A stretch of 64,000 nt of DNA from Actinopolymorpha singaporensis (GTDB taxonomy: Bacteria; Actinomycetota; Actinomycetes; Propionibacteriales; Actinopolymorphaceae). The translations under genes were made by a program, and so were the position numbers. A model generated the notes under the pieces. It did not search any database. It was not told the origin of the DNA and saw nothing but the letters and a program-made list of their open reading frames with translations. Shown here one piece after another: positions 25,573 to 33,717 of this stretch; within the stretch, counting starts at the first letter, position 1, and the number at the start of each line of letters is the position of its first letter. The DNA lies in contig NZ_LT629732.1 of NCBI RefSeq assembly GCF_900104745.1, forward strand, positions 2,653,981 through 2,717,980, written 5' to 3'.

Positions 25573-25616
25573 TACAACTAGACAGTTGTATAGGTCTTGT
25601 GGCGAGGGTCTGTCAA
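25573..25616 (-). promoter_or_regulatory. Promoter with overlapping ArsR-type operator
   Basis: On the minus strand TTGACA (25616-25611), an 18-base spacer and TATACA (25592-25587) form a strong promoter. A perfect dyad tacaact-agac-agttgta (25573-25590) covers the -10 region and start site, and a further half-site tacaacc is at 25557-25563, sixteen bases away. This is the classic layout for autorepression by the ArsR regulator of the operon. Confidence 0.7.
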
Positions 25617-25707
25617 CCCCTTCCGTGCGCGGCTCCGCGTGGTAGCAAGGAGGCAGAGTCCGGCGAGAGCGGACTCGTCACCGTGATCGGCTGAACGGGG
25701 GATCGAC

Positions 25708-26034
25708 GTGTTACGCAAGCTCCACGAGTTGGGCGTGAAGTCCGATTACATGTACATCGCCGGAATCGCCAGCGTCGGCCTGGCCGTCGGGTCGTGGTTT
25801 CTGTCGTACAAGAGGGGTGAGGAGCTGAGTCGCAGGATCGGCTCCGGCAGAGGGCGTGCCTACAGGAGGGGAATGTCACTTCGACGCAGGGGCTCTTCTC
25901 TCGACCGCGCCGACCGCTGGGGGATTTTTGTCGGCGAATGGGCGCCTACGTTCGTCGCCCTCGGAAACGGCCTGCGCAGCTACGAGCACGAGGACAAGGA
26001 AGAGGAAAACCTGCGCCATCTGTCAGCCGCGTAG
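25708..26034 (+). CDS. Small membrane-associated protein of unknown function
   Basis: A 108-residue protein with a hydrophobic segment at residues about 15-33 (YIAGIASVGLAVGSWFLSY), a very basic middle (GRAYRRGMSLRRRG) and a second weakly hydrophobic stretch (RWGIFVGEWAPTFVALGNGL), ending in an acidic tail. GTG at 25708 follows GGGGGATC. I do not recognise the family. A second small membrane gene follows on the same strand. Confidence 0.7.
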   Translation: MLRKLHELGVKSDYMYIAGIASVGLAVGSWFLSYKRGEELSRRIGSGRGRAYRRGMSLRRRGSSLDRADRWGIFVGEWAPTFVALGNGLRSYEHEDKEEENLRHLSAA

Positions 26035-26102
26035 TCGGTAAAAACGTAGCGCCGACCGCGTCCCGGTGTCACCATGCAAGCAAGGTGGACAGTGGAGTTG
26101 AC

Positions 26103-26252
26103 ATGACGCGGTGGGGAATCTACTGGATAGCGACTCTCGCTTTTGCACTCTGGGCGTTCCAGGCGCACCACACCACCCTCATGGCCGTGGCGCTGGCCGT
26201 GGCGGCGTTGGTGATGGTGGTGGGGATCAAGGACGCCAAAGACAGGCTGTGA
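26103..26252 (+). CDS. Very small membrane protein
   Basis: A 49-residue protein with two hydrophobic helices (GIYWIATLAFALWAFQA and TLMAVALAVAALVMVVGI) and a short charged tail. The ATG at 26103 is preceded by GTGGAG. It is 68 bases after the 25708 gene and probably travels with it. No function can be assigned. Confidence 0.65.
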   Translation: MTRWGIYWIATLAFALWAFQAHHTTLMAVALAVAALVMVVGIKDAKDRL

Positions 26253-26333
26253 CGGACTCCTGAAACAGACGTGTGGCGCCCGTCAAGCTGGTTTTGACAG
26301 TGAGGGCGGTGGGGGTGCGAGCTGAAGTCGCGC

Positions 26334-26972
26334 TCAATCCTCCGCGCCCCCCTCGGGTCCGGTCGTGGCGAAAGGATCGCCTCGAAGAATCGCGAGATTG
26401 TGTGCGACCAGGGTGGGCAGGTGTGCCGTGGCATCGCCCTCCGTCCACATTTCCAGGCCCACCCGAAAGGCGCTCACGGTGGTGGCGGCGAGCAGCCGCG
26501 GCCGCGGTGTCGCGGCGCCGACGCCGATGCGGGTGGCAGCGAAATCGCGCACACACCGCTCGAATCCCGCGAACACCGTGTGCAGTCCCAGTTGAAGTGC
26601 CGGTGTGTCCGACACGAGCCGAAGTCGTGTCAACTCCCGTTCGGGTTCGGCTGCGTACTCCGCGGCTGTCTGCTCGATCACGAACAGCACGGATTCCGGC
26701 AGGAACTCGGTGGCCGGCCTCTCGTCCAGGAGGTGGCGCGCGAGGACCAGCCGCGCCCGGAGCCGGTCGAAGACGAGGTCCTCCTTGGCGCCGAAGTAGC
26801 GGAAGAACGTCCGCAGGGAGACCGCCGCCTCCGAGCAGATGTCGTCCAGTCGCACGGGTTCGTATCCACGTTCGGTGAACATTCGCAGGGCGACGTCCTC
26901 GATCGTGGTCCGGGTGAGCGCCTTCTTGCGCTCCCGAAGGCCGGCCGGCCGCTCCGTACCACCCGTGCTCAC
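26334..26972 (-). CDS. TetR-family transcriptional regulator
   Basis: A 212-residue regulator whose HTH (RLDDICSEAAVSLRTFFRYFGAKEDLVF) spans residues about 38-65, with a MftR-like C-terminal domain. GTG at 26972 is preceded by GAGGAG at eight bases; the frame opens 18 codons earlier without a ribosome site. It is divergent from the DUF3224 gene and shares its promoter region, so it is the likely repressor of that gene. Confidence 0.92.
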   Translation of the reverse strand: MSTGGTERPAGLRERKKALTRTTIEDVALRMFTERGYEPVRLDDICSEAAVSLRTFFRYFGAKEDLVFDRLRARLVLARHLLDERPATEFLPESVLFVIEQTAAEYAAEPERELTRLRLVSDTPALQLGLHTVFAGFERCVRDFAATRIGVGAATPRPRLLAATTVSAFRVGLEMWTEGDATAHLPTLVAHNLAILRGDPFATTGPEGGAED

Positions 26973-26987
26973 CGAAAGTGCTCCTCG

Positions 26988-27016
26988 TTGACAGTTGCCA
27001 GTGACTGGCGTAATTC
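26988..27016 (+). promoter_or_regulatory. Promoter/operator of the DUF3224 gene, probably leaderless
   Basis: TTGACA (26988-26993), 17 bases, TAATTC (27011-27016) would start transcription at about 27023-27025, that is, at the ATG itself, which has no ribosome-binding site. The spacer holds a perfect dyad gccagt-g-actggc (26997-27009), a fitting TetR site. The -10 match is weak. Confidence 0.5.
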
Positions 27017-27024
27017 TGGATCGC

Positions 27025-27510
27025 ATGCCGAGCGCAGTCGAGAACCCCGAGCGTCAGCGAAGTGGCCAGAGCACGGTGGTGGTCGTCGACTATGACCGCA
27101 GGGTCGTGAGCCCGGCGGACGACAGCGGGATCTCGCTGGTGTCGACGGTGCTCACCGAGGAGTTCACCGGGTCCCTCGCCGGGAACGGAGTCGCCGACCA
27201 CGTGCGGGTGGTACGCCGGGACGGGACCGACACGTTCACCGGCATCGAGCGGTTCGACGGTGCGCTCGATGGCCGGCCGGGTTCGTTCGTACTCACCGCG
27301 CAGGGATACACCACGGCGAGGGGAGTTGTTCACGGACGCTGGGAGGTCGTGCCCGGGTCGGCCACCGGCGAACTGGTCGGGCTCCGGGGGCACGGGGTGT
27401 TCACGTTCATCCCTGAGTGTGAGGACGCGGGGAACGCCGCGGCGAACGACGTCGCCGAGCGAGGCGCCGCCGCCGACACCCTCACCTACTGGTACGAGGC
27501 GGTCGACTGA
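27025..27510 (+). CDS. DUF3224 domain protein
   Basis: A 161-residue beta-barrel protein with the DUF3224 pattern FTGIERFDGALDGRPGSFVL followed by HGRWEVVPGSATGELVGLRG (near residues 65-125). The related allene-oxide-cyclase-like barrel suggests a ligand-binding or cyclase-type role, which is not established. It is under probable control of the divergent TetR; the start codon appears to be leaderless. Confidence 0.87.
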   Translation: MPSAVENPERQRSGQSTVVVVDYDRRVVSPADDSGISLVSTVLTEEFTGSLAGNGVADHVRVVRRDGTDTFTGIERFDGALDGRPGSFVLTAQGYTTARGVVHGRWEVVPGSATGELVGLRGHGVFTFIPECEDAGNAAANDVAERGAAADTLTYWYEAVD

Positions 27511-27519
27511 GCGGCCCCG

Positions 27520-28635
27520 TCAGCGTGCCCGAGCCATCTCCGGCGAGGACTGAAGCTCGGCGAAGAGACGCAGTCTGGCGTTTGCGATGGGGATGGCGTC
27601 GTCGGGTAGGTCGTCGACGATGCTGAGAACGTGGTCGATCTGCCAACCCAGCCGCAGGGCGTTCGACGTCGTCATCGAACGACGGACCACTGCGAGGTCA
27701 CCGGCCCAGCCCGCCTCGGTCAGGGCGTCGCAGTACGCCGACCGCAGGAGGTCCCACACCTTGTCCGGCGGCAGTTCGCGACCTGCCACATCCGCCGCCA
27801 GGTGACCGGCGTCGTGCCCGACCGGGCCCCGGCCGACGTACGCCCAGTCGATGATCACCACATCCTCCCCGACGGTGCCGATGTTGGCGTTGTGGAAGTC
27901 GTAGTGGGTGAGGACGTGCGGAAACCCCTGCAGCAGTTGGCGAATCTCCGCCGGGTCGGTGGTGCGGTCCGCGACCGCGTCCCGCAGATCCGGGTCGAGA
28001 CCACGCTCGATCGCCGACGGCCAGGCCGGATGCGCCAGCGTGCGGGCGTTGTCCAGGCCGCGGCGGCGGACGTGGGTGGGGATCCAGTCCTCCGACAGCC
28101 ACGGGTGCTCCGCGCCGGCCGTGGCGACCTGCCACCGGGCCAGGCCGGCCGTGGCGCGTACGCAGATGTCCATGGTCGCCGGGACGTCCACCGTCTCCAG
28201 CCACACGTCCCGGCAACCGTCGTGGTCGTCGACGGCGTAGCAGCGCGCGGCTCGTACGCCGGGAGCCCATCCGGAGGTGGCGAGGTCGGACTCGTAGAAC
28301 GCGGCCTCCCGTCCCCACCACTGTGGGTCTCCCGGATCGGGCCTGCCTCGCCACACCGGATCGGTGCCGAGGTGACCGGGCCCGGTGCGCTTCACCATCG
28401 TGCTGAACGGAACGCCGGACGGCTCGGGACTCAACGGGTCCGCCGTGAACCGCCAGATGCCGCCGTTGGGATAGCGGTCCTCGTCGCCTCCGAACCGGTC
28501 GCTCCGCCATGTGGTGGCCGATCCGGACCCGGGCATCGCCCGTAACACGCCGGAGGGTGGGACCTCGCGGATCGGACCGAACCGTGCCGGCTGCGGTGGC
28601 TCGGCAGCAGAACGATCCTCGTCGCGGTGCGGCAT
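27520..28635 (-). CDS. Aminoglycoside phosphotransferase-family kinase
   Basis: A 371-residue APH-fold protein. The Brenner catalytic loop is LTHYDFHNANIG near residue 257, and the DFG-equivalent Asp lies in VVIIDWAYVGRGPVGHD. An N-terminal extension of about 90 residues precedes the kinase domain. ATG at 28635 follows GGGAG; longer starts in the frame are unsupported. It may phosphorylate a nutrient or antibiotic hydroxyl. It diverges from the P-loop gene at 28781. Confidence 0.85.
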   Translation of the reverse strand: MPHRDEDRSAAEPPQPARFGPIREVPPSGVLRAMPGSGSATTWRSDRFGGDEDRYPNGGIWRFTADPLSPEPSGVPFSTMVKRTGPGHLGTDPVWRGRPDPGDPQWWGREAAFYESDLATSGWAPGVRAARCYAVDDHDGCRDVWLETVDVPATMDICVRATAGLARWQVATAGAEHPWLSEDWIPTHVRRRGLDNARTLAHPAWPSAIERGLDPDLRDAVADRTTDPAEIRQLLQGFPHVLTHYDFHNANIGTVGEDVVIIDWAYVGRGPVGHDAGHLAADVAGRELPPDKVWDLLRSAYCDALTEAGWAGDLAVVRRSMTTSNALRLGWQIDHVLSIVDDLPDDAIPIANARLRLFAELQSSPEMARAR

Positions 28636-28780
28636 GGTTCTCCCGTCGGGTCGGGTGGGCGGCTCGCCGGTCCACCCGACCCGACGGAACCCCTCGACGT
28701 CAAGACCACCTGAGACCGGGGTCCGCAACGTGTCAGGTCGGAAAACGCATCGTGTGTACGCACAGGAGGCGGATACGGTC

Positions 28781-29341
28781 GTGGCCATGCGCGCTCGACC
28801 GGTGCCGATGCTGTTCCTGTCCGGCCCGCCCGGCGTCGGCAAGACGACGGTGGCGTGGGAGATGTTCGGCCGGCTCGTCGACAGCGGGCATTGGCCGGCC
28901 TTCGTGGACCTCGACCTTCTCGGTGCCTGCTGGCCCGTTCCCGAAGACGACCCGTACAACGAGCGGATGAAGGCGCGCAACCTCGCCGCGATGTGGCAGA
29001 ACTATCGAGCCGCCGGGGCGCGATGTGTGCTGGCCGCCGGAGTGATCGAGTCACGGGACCGTCTCGCGTTGTATGCGGGCGCGGTTCCGAACGCCGTTCC
29101 AGTTCTGTGCCGGTTGCGTGCGGGCCGGCAGGAGTTGGCGGCTCGGATCGACCGTCGCGGACGCGAACGCGGAGCGGACCTCGACAAGCTGACGCGACGG
29201 GCCGCGCATCTGTCGGCGCAGTTGGAACGCGACGACATCGAGGACTTCTGCGTCGAGACCGACGGACGCGGTGTTCCCGAGGTGGCCCGCGACGCCGTCA
29301 AGGAGTGGCTGCGGCTGGCCGGAGACGTCGGCGGACCGTAG
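28781..29341 (+). CDS. P-loop small-molecule kinase-like ATPase
   Basis: A 186-residue AAA_33/shikimate-kinase-like P-loop protein. The Walker A motif GPPGVGKTT is at residues about 14-22, a catalytic region includes DLDLL near residue 42, and GAVVI-type strands (ARCVLAAGVIE) and a lid (RIDRRGRERG) follow. Such proteins are often antibiotic or nucleoside kinases. GTG at 28781 lies 11 bases after AGGAGG; the ATG at 28787 is 17 bases away and less likely. Confidence 0.82.
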   Translation: MAMRARPVPMLFLSGPPGVGKTTVAWEMFGRLVDSGHWPAFVDLDLLGACWPVPEDDPYNERMKARNLAAMWQNYRAAGARCVLAAGVIESRDRLALYAGAVPNAVPVLCRLRAGRQELAARIDRRGRERGADLDKLTRRAAHLSAQLERDDIEDFCVETDGRGVPEVARDAVKEWLRLAGDVGGP

Positions 29342-29944
29342 CGGTGTAAGGGCGCTTCGCGAAGCGATACGGCACAGAACGTCAGAGTAGGTCAGCAGTT
29401 TCCGACCTTGTGCCGATTTTCCGGCTCGGTTGATCGAATTCTCGCCTATGCTCGCCTCAGCGATCTGGGGGGAGCGCTGTGACCTCACTTCGAAAGTGCC
29501 GCCGGGCGAAGGGTCCGGCACCTGTGCCTGCTGGTGAGTCCCGTCGTCCGGCAGTGTGCAGGCACGCGTTGACAAGGCGTCGTGCCGCTCGTCGAGTCGC
29601 CCGTGAGGCCGAGCAACAGCCTCCGACGCCCGACGGTAGACGATCTTTCGCCGTTCCCGCACAGGCTGGGATCGTTCCCACTACTTTGGTGCGCAAGCCC
29701 TTCGGGCCGTTCTTACATACGGAGTGACGGGTCGAGATCCCCGGCACTCCGCATGTTCGGGAGCAGTTCGCAACCTCCTCGACGCGGTGTGTCCGCTCGG
29801 TTTCGACGGGCAACTACCGGGCACCCGGGCGACGGCGCCACCGCGCCGAACCCGCCGACCTGACCACTCCCTGCGGTATCCCGCGTCGACTGGCCGGTCG
29901 GTCTTTTCGAGGCAGACAGAGCAGAGCAGGAGTAGCCCCACCCC
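29342..29944. other. Long intergenic leader with hairpins
   Basis: No convincing gene is present. The stretch holds a 14-base palindrome cgcttcgcgaagcg (29353-29366), probably ending the kinase transcript; a ribosome-site-like GGGGGGAG before GTG at 29479 (82-codon frame to 29727, with codon use unlike its neighbours); and a compact hairpin at 29720-29751 with a 7-bp stem, an A-G mismatch and a 4-bp upper stem closed by an eight-base loop. The rest precedes the micro-ORFs and polysaccharide genes, and may be a 5' leader. Confidence 0.5.
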
Positions 29945-30058
29945 ATGACCCGCGACACGGTCCTGACCAGCCGTCGAAAGTCGACCGGCGCTGCTCGCGA
30001 GCACAGCGAGAAGGTCGCCTGCGTCACGAGGTCCCTGGTGGTGGTGAGGCAGTCATGA
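29945..30058 (+). CDS. Micro-ORF upstream of the WecG gene
   Basis: A 37-residue basic peptide (MTRDTVLTSRRKSTG..., ending VVVRQS). An AGGAG element lies about 12 bases before its ATG. Its TGA overlaps the ATG of the next micro-ORF (ATGA), which continues in the same manner into the WecG-GT2 gene. It may act as a translational leader or regulator. The evidence is only the overlap chain and ribosome-site spacing. Confidence 0.4.
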   Translation: MTRDTVLTSRRKSTGAAREHSEKVACVTRSLVVVRQS

Positions 30059-30150
30059 CGGCAGCGCGGCGGCGCAGCGGTCGGGAAGAGGGACGACGAC
30101 CGCGTGGGTCCGAGCAGGAACTCGAGCAATTGAGAGAACGGGGGTTCTGA
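30055..30150 (+). CDS. Second micro-ORF coupled to the WecG gene
   Basis: A 31-residue, highly basic peptide (MTAARRRSGREEG..., ending QLRERGF). GAGG lies seven bases before its ATG, the ATG overlaps the previous micro-ORF stop, and its own stop shares a base with the WecG start (TGATG). Tight coupling on both sides argues it is translated. No homologue is recognised. Confidence 0.45.
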   Translation: MTAARRRSGREEGRRPRGSEQELEQLRERGF

Positions 30151-32009
30151 TGAGTGCAGAACCGATTGTGAAGATCCGCACCCTCCGCCGCGTCGAGCAC
30201 AGGTCGCGACCGCTGCCGAGCAGTTGGCCGCGCGTCCAGCTGGCCGGGGTGACGACCGATCTGCTGGACGAGAACGACGCGGTCTCGCTGATCATCGACC
30301 ACGCGGTGACTCCGCACGAGGACGTGCTCGCCGTCGTCTCGGCGAATCTCGACCACCTGCATCACTTCGGTTCCGGCCGTACCTCCGCTCGACTCCAGCG
30401 TCAACGAGTGATCAACCTTTCGATCGACGGGCGGGTCGAGTGGTTGACCCTGCTGGACGGGGCACCGCTGGTCCGCCGGGCCGGTGAACTCACCGGACGG
30501 CTGTGGCCGCGGCTCGCCGGAAGCGACATGATCTGGCCGCTGCTCGACGAGGCCGAGCGGCGGGGCCTCTCGGTCGGCTTCCTCGGCGGCTCACCCGAAA
30601 CCCACGAAGCTCTGGCGCCGGTGATGGCCGAACGCTGGCCGCGGTTGCGGGTCGGAGGTTACTGGGCGCCGACGCGGAGTCAGCTCGGCGACGAGGACGC
30701 CGCAGCGAGCTTGACGCGCGACATCCGAGCGGCCGGGGTGGACATCCTCGCCGTCTGTCTCGGAAAGCCGCGCCAGGAACGTTGGATCGCCACCCACGCC
30801 CACGAGTCGGGTGCGTCGGTCTGTCTGGCCTTCGGGGCCGTGGTCGACTTCCTCGCCGGCCGGGTCAACCGGGCACCGGGCTGGATCGCGGATCACGGTC
30901 TGGAGTGGGCATGGCGGCTGGCCAACGAACCACGTCGACTGACCCGGCGATACCTGATCCAGGGCCCGCCGGCGTATGTGTCCCTGCGGCGGGACAGCTA
31001 CGTGAAGATGGCGACGACCTACTTCTCCGAACCGGCCATGTCCAAGCACCCGGTGCTGCCGCGAACAACGCCGACCGGGGAGTTCTCGCCGGCCCATTCG
31101 CACGTCGACGTCGCCGTGATCGCCGTGACGCACAACAGCGCGGACGACATCGAGCCGCTGATCAGTTCCGTCCGCCGCCAGCTCGACGACCAGTCGATGC
31201 GGATGATCGTGGTCGACAATGCCTCGACCGACGACACGGTGAGCCGGCTCAGCCGCCACCCGGACGTGATCGCGGTCGCCACCGGCGCCAATCCGGGATA
31301 TGCGGGTGGGATCAACGTCGCGCTCGAGTACGCCCGGCCGGCGGATGCCGTGCTCATCGTCAATCCGGACCTGGAGCTGGCGCCGGGATCGGTGCGTACG
31401 TTGCGCGAGCGACTCGCCCGTCCGGGCGTCGGTGTGGTGCTGCCGCGACTGCTCGAGGCGAACGGTGAGCTGTACGCCTCGATCCGCCGTGAGCCGTCGC
31501 TGCCGCGAGTGGTCGGCGACAGCCTGTTCGGAGAGCGGCTGCGCGGGCGGTCAGGGTTGTTCAGCGAGATCGAACTCGATCCGCGCCGTTACCGGCAGCC
31601 GCACGCCATCGACTGGGGCACGGGTGCGGCGATGCTCGTCGACGCCGACCTGGCGTCGAAGGTCGGCCGCTGGGACGAGTCGTACTTCCTGTACTCCGAA
31701 GAGGTCGACTTCCTGCGCCGGGTCCGTGAAATGGGCGCGGAGGTGTGGTTCGAGCCGGACGCCACGATGCAGCACCGACGTGGCGGCTCGGGGGTCTCGG
31801 ATCGGCTCGAAGCTCTCCTCGCCGTGAACAAGGTGCGCTACTACGAGGCCTGGCACGGTGCCGCGCCTGCGGCGGCCTTCCGCGTGACCCTGGTCCTGGC
31901 GTCGCTGCTCCGGCTGTCACAGAAGCGACACCGGGCGTCGCTGCGGTATCTGATCGACCGTTCGTCCTGGTCCGACCTCGTCGCCGGCATCCGGGGAGCC
32001 GGCCAGTGA
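30150..32009 (+). CDS. WecG/TagA-GT2 glycosyltransferase fusion
   Basis: A 619-residue fusion. Residues about 30-270 are a WecG/TagA/CpsF (GT26) domain: GVTTDLLDENDA, the SANLDHL loop, VNLSIDGRVEW, GSDMIW, LGGSPETHEA, CLGKPRQERWI and AFGAVVDFLAGRVNRAP. These enzymes extend polyprenyl-pyrophosphate-linked GlcNAc. From about residue 316 a GT2 domain follows (VDVAVIAVTHNSADDI, VDNASTDDT, NPGYAGGIN, a catalytic DPDLEL, and a YSEEVDFLRR region). One membrane-associated helical end follows. One protein would therefore add two consecutive sugars during repeat-unit assembly. Confidence 0.9.
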   Translation: MSAEPIVKIRTLRRVEHRSRPLPSSWPRVQLAGVTTDLLDENDAVSLIIDHAVTPHEDVLAVVSANLDHLHHFGSGRTSARLQRQRVINLSIDGRVEWLTLLDGAPLVRRAGELTGRLWPRLAGSDMIWPLLDEAERRGLSVGFLGGSPETHEALAPVMAERWPRLRVGGYWAPTRSQLGDEDAAASLTRDIRAAGVDILAVCLGKPRQERWIATHAHESGASVCLAFGAVVDFLAGRVNRAPGWIADHGLEWAWRLANEPRRLTRRYLIQGPPAYVSLRRDSYVKMATTYFSEPAMSKHPVLPRTTPTGEFSPAHSHVDVAVIAVTHNSADDIEPLISSVRRQLDDQSMRMIVVDNASTDDTVSRLSRHPDVIAVATGANPGYAGGINVALEYARPADAVLIVNPDLELAPGSVRTLRERLARPGVGVVLPRLLEANGELYASIRREPSLPRVVGDSLFGERLRGRSGLFSEIELDPRRYRQPHAIDWGTGAAMLVDADLASKVGRWDESYFLYSEEVDFLRRVREMGAEVWFEPDATMQHRRGGSGVSDRLEALLAVNKVRYYEAWHGAAPAAAFRVTLVLASLLRLSQKRHRASLRYLIDRSSWSDLVAGIRGAGQ

Positions 32010-32851
32010 GCAGTGAGGTGCGGGGGAGTGTGATCATCCCGGCTCACGACGAGGGCTCGAACATTCTGCGCACGCTGGAGCCGCTGTGCCCACTGATGAG
32101 CCGGGGCCTGCAGGTGATCGTCGTGCCGAACGGTTGTACCGACCGTACGGCCGAGCTGGCCCGGGCGATCCCGGGCGTCGAGGTGATCGAGCTGTCCCGC
32201 GGGTCGAAGACGGCCGCGCTCAACGCCGGGGACGAGGCGGCGACGAGTTGGCCGCGGCTCTATCTGGACGCCGACATCACCATCGGCACGGACGCGGTGG
32301 CCGAACTGCTCGAGCGGCTGTCCATGCCCGGTGCATTGGCCGGCCGGCCGCGCAGCCGCTACCTGACCGTCGACTGCAGCGCGCTCGTCCGGGCCTACTA
32401 CCGGGCCCGGGAGAGGATGCCCGAGCTGTCGGCCCACCTGTGGGGTGCGGGTGCGTACGCGCTGACCGAGGCGGGTCATGCCCGGGTCGGCCGGTTCCCG
32501 GAGGTCGTGGCCGACGACGTCTACGTCGACAGCAGGTTCGACAGGGCCGAGATCACCTTCGGGACGACGGGCGCTGCGGTGGTGCGTTGCCCGCGGACGG
32601 CGCGGGCGCTGCTGCGAACGCTTCGCCGGGTCCGCCGCGGGCCGGCCGCGCTGGCCGCAGCGGGCATCGTCGAGGCGTCGTCCGTCCAGATCGGTGGCCT
32701 GCGGGTCCTGCTGAGTTCCGTGCGCAGCATCGGGGCGTTGGCCGACGCCGTCGTCTACGCCGCCTTCGTCCTGCTCGCGCGAGTCCAGCCCACCAAGGCG
32801 CCGGACCGGGAGTGGGAGCGGGACGACACCCAACGGGTGGCGCCGGCCTAG
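32006..32851 (+). CDS. GT2-family glycosyltransferase
   Basis: A 281-residue GT-A enzyme: SVIIPAHDEGSN at residues 8-19, IVVPNGCTDRT, YLDADI as the metal-binding DxD near residue 92, and a catalytic acidic region in WGAGAYALTEAG. A hydrophobic C-terminal helix (VVYAAFVLLA) may anchor it. GTG at 32006 overlaps the stop of the fusion gene. Likely adds one sugar of the repeat unit. Confidence 0.9.
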   Translation: MSSEVRGSVIIPAHDEGSNILRTLEPLCPLMSRGLQVIVVPNGCTDRTAELARAIPGVEVIELSRGSKTAALNAGDEAATSWPRLYLDADITIGTDAVAELLERLSMPGALAGRPRSRYLTVDCSALVRAYYRARERMPELSAHLWGAGAYALTEAGHARVGRFPEVVADDVYVDSRFDRAEITFGTTGAAVVRCPRTARALLRTLRRVRRGPAALAAAGIVEASSVQIGGLRVLLSSVRSIGALADAVVYAAFVLLARVQPTKAPDREWERDDTQRVAPA

Positions 32852-32913
32852 GGCCGGTCAACCCGGATCGTCGGCGGAGTGAACGAGGTGTTCCAGAAGG
32901 CGGTTCGGTGCGG

Positions 32914-33561
32914 CTAACCGGCCTGCCGCTGTGGAAGCCGGAACGGCCGGGGGAGCCGCCAGATCCTCCGGTCGGCCAGCACAACGGCGTAGGCGGTGAC
33001 CAGCACGCTGACAAGGCCCAGCCCGCCCAGTTGCCGGACCCGGCTGCCGCGCATTGCGACGGGGCCATCACCACCACCGGTCACTCGCCAGGTGACCAAC
33101 GAGGCGGTGGAGGCCCCGGCGGCTTCCTGACGTTCCCGAAGCTGCGTACGCAGCACCCCCATCGTGGCGGTCAGTGTGCGCTGGGCCTCGCCTGCGTCGG
33201 TGGACCGGGCGGACACCCACAGGTACGGCTGGTCGTGGATGGGAAGCTCCTCGTTGCCGCGGTTGTCGAGCACCACGGAGTAGTCACCGGTGCCGCCCGC
33301 GCGGCGGATGAGGTCGCGCGTGGCCGGGTTGGTAGCGGACAGCGCGGAGGCCTCGGCGAGCATCACCAAGCCCGGCGTGAAGCTGGCGTAGGCATTGCGC
33401 GGGAACTTCGTCGTCGGACTGAGCAGGGTGACCACGGCCCGTGCCTCGTACACGGTCGGTGCGGTGAGCTGGAGGAAGCTCCACAGTCCGCACAGCCCCG
33501 CCACGAGCAGAGCCCACACGGGCCGGCGGAAGGCGGCCGTCCAGATGTCCCGCAAGGTCAT
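32914..33561 (-). CDS. Small Wzz-like chain-length/copolymerase protein
   Basis: A 215-residue protein with membrane helices at about residues 14-33 and 180-200 enclosing an extracytoplasmic region of about 145 residues, the topology of bacterial polysaccharide co-polymerases. The extracytoplasmic part has TVYEARAVVTLLSP, typical after the first helix. It has no cytoplasmic tyrosine-kinase domain. It is opposite in direction to all flanking plus-strand genes. Start at ATG 33561 after GGGGG. Confidence 0.75.
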   Translation of the reverse strand: MTLRDIWTAAFRRPVWALLVAGLCGLWSFLQLTAPTVYEARAVVTLLSPTTKFPRNAYASFTPGLVMLAEASALSATNPATRDLIRRAGGTGDYSVVLDNRGNEELPIHDQPYLWVSARSTDAGEAQRTLTATMGVLRTQLRERQEAAGASTASLVTWRVTGGGDGPVAMRGSRVRQLGGLGLVSVLVTAYAVVLADRRIWRLPRPFRLPQRQAG

Positions 33562-33717
33562 GGTTCCCCCAACGCCCGTACCTGCCGTTCGCAACACCGC
33601 GATTCGCACCGGGAATTGCTCTTTCGCCCAGTCGCGAACCGCGCTCTTCGTATCATCGGTGATGGCCCGCGATCTTGTCGGGAGATCGACAACACGGGCA
33701 ACAGCTAGGGGGGCCTG

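Noticed and set aside
29479-29727. 82-codon GTG frame after GGGGGGAG
   Set aside because: Third-position GC is too low for this genome, the product is basic and featureless, and no coupling to other genes is seen. Described in the leader instead.
30150-32009. Two genes joined by read-through
   Set aside because: The frame is continuous without stop or start/ribosome site at the domain junction near residue 300, so a true fusion is more likely.
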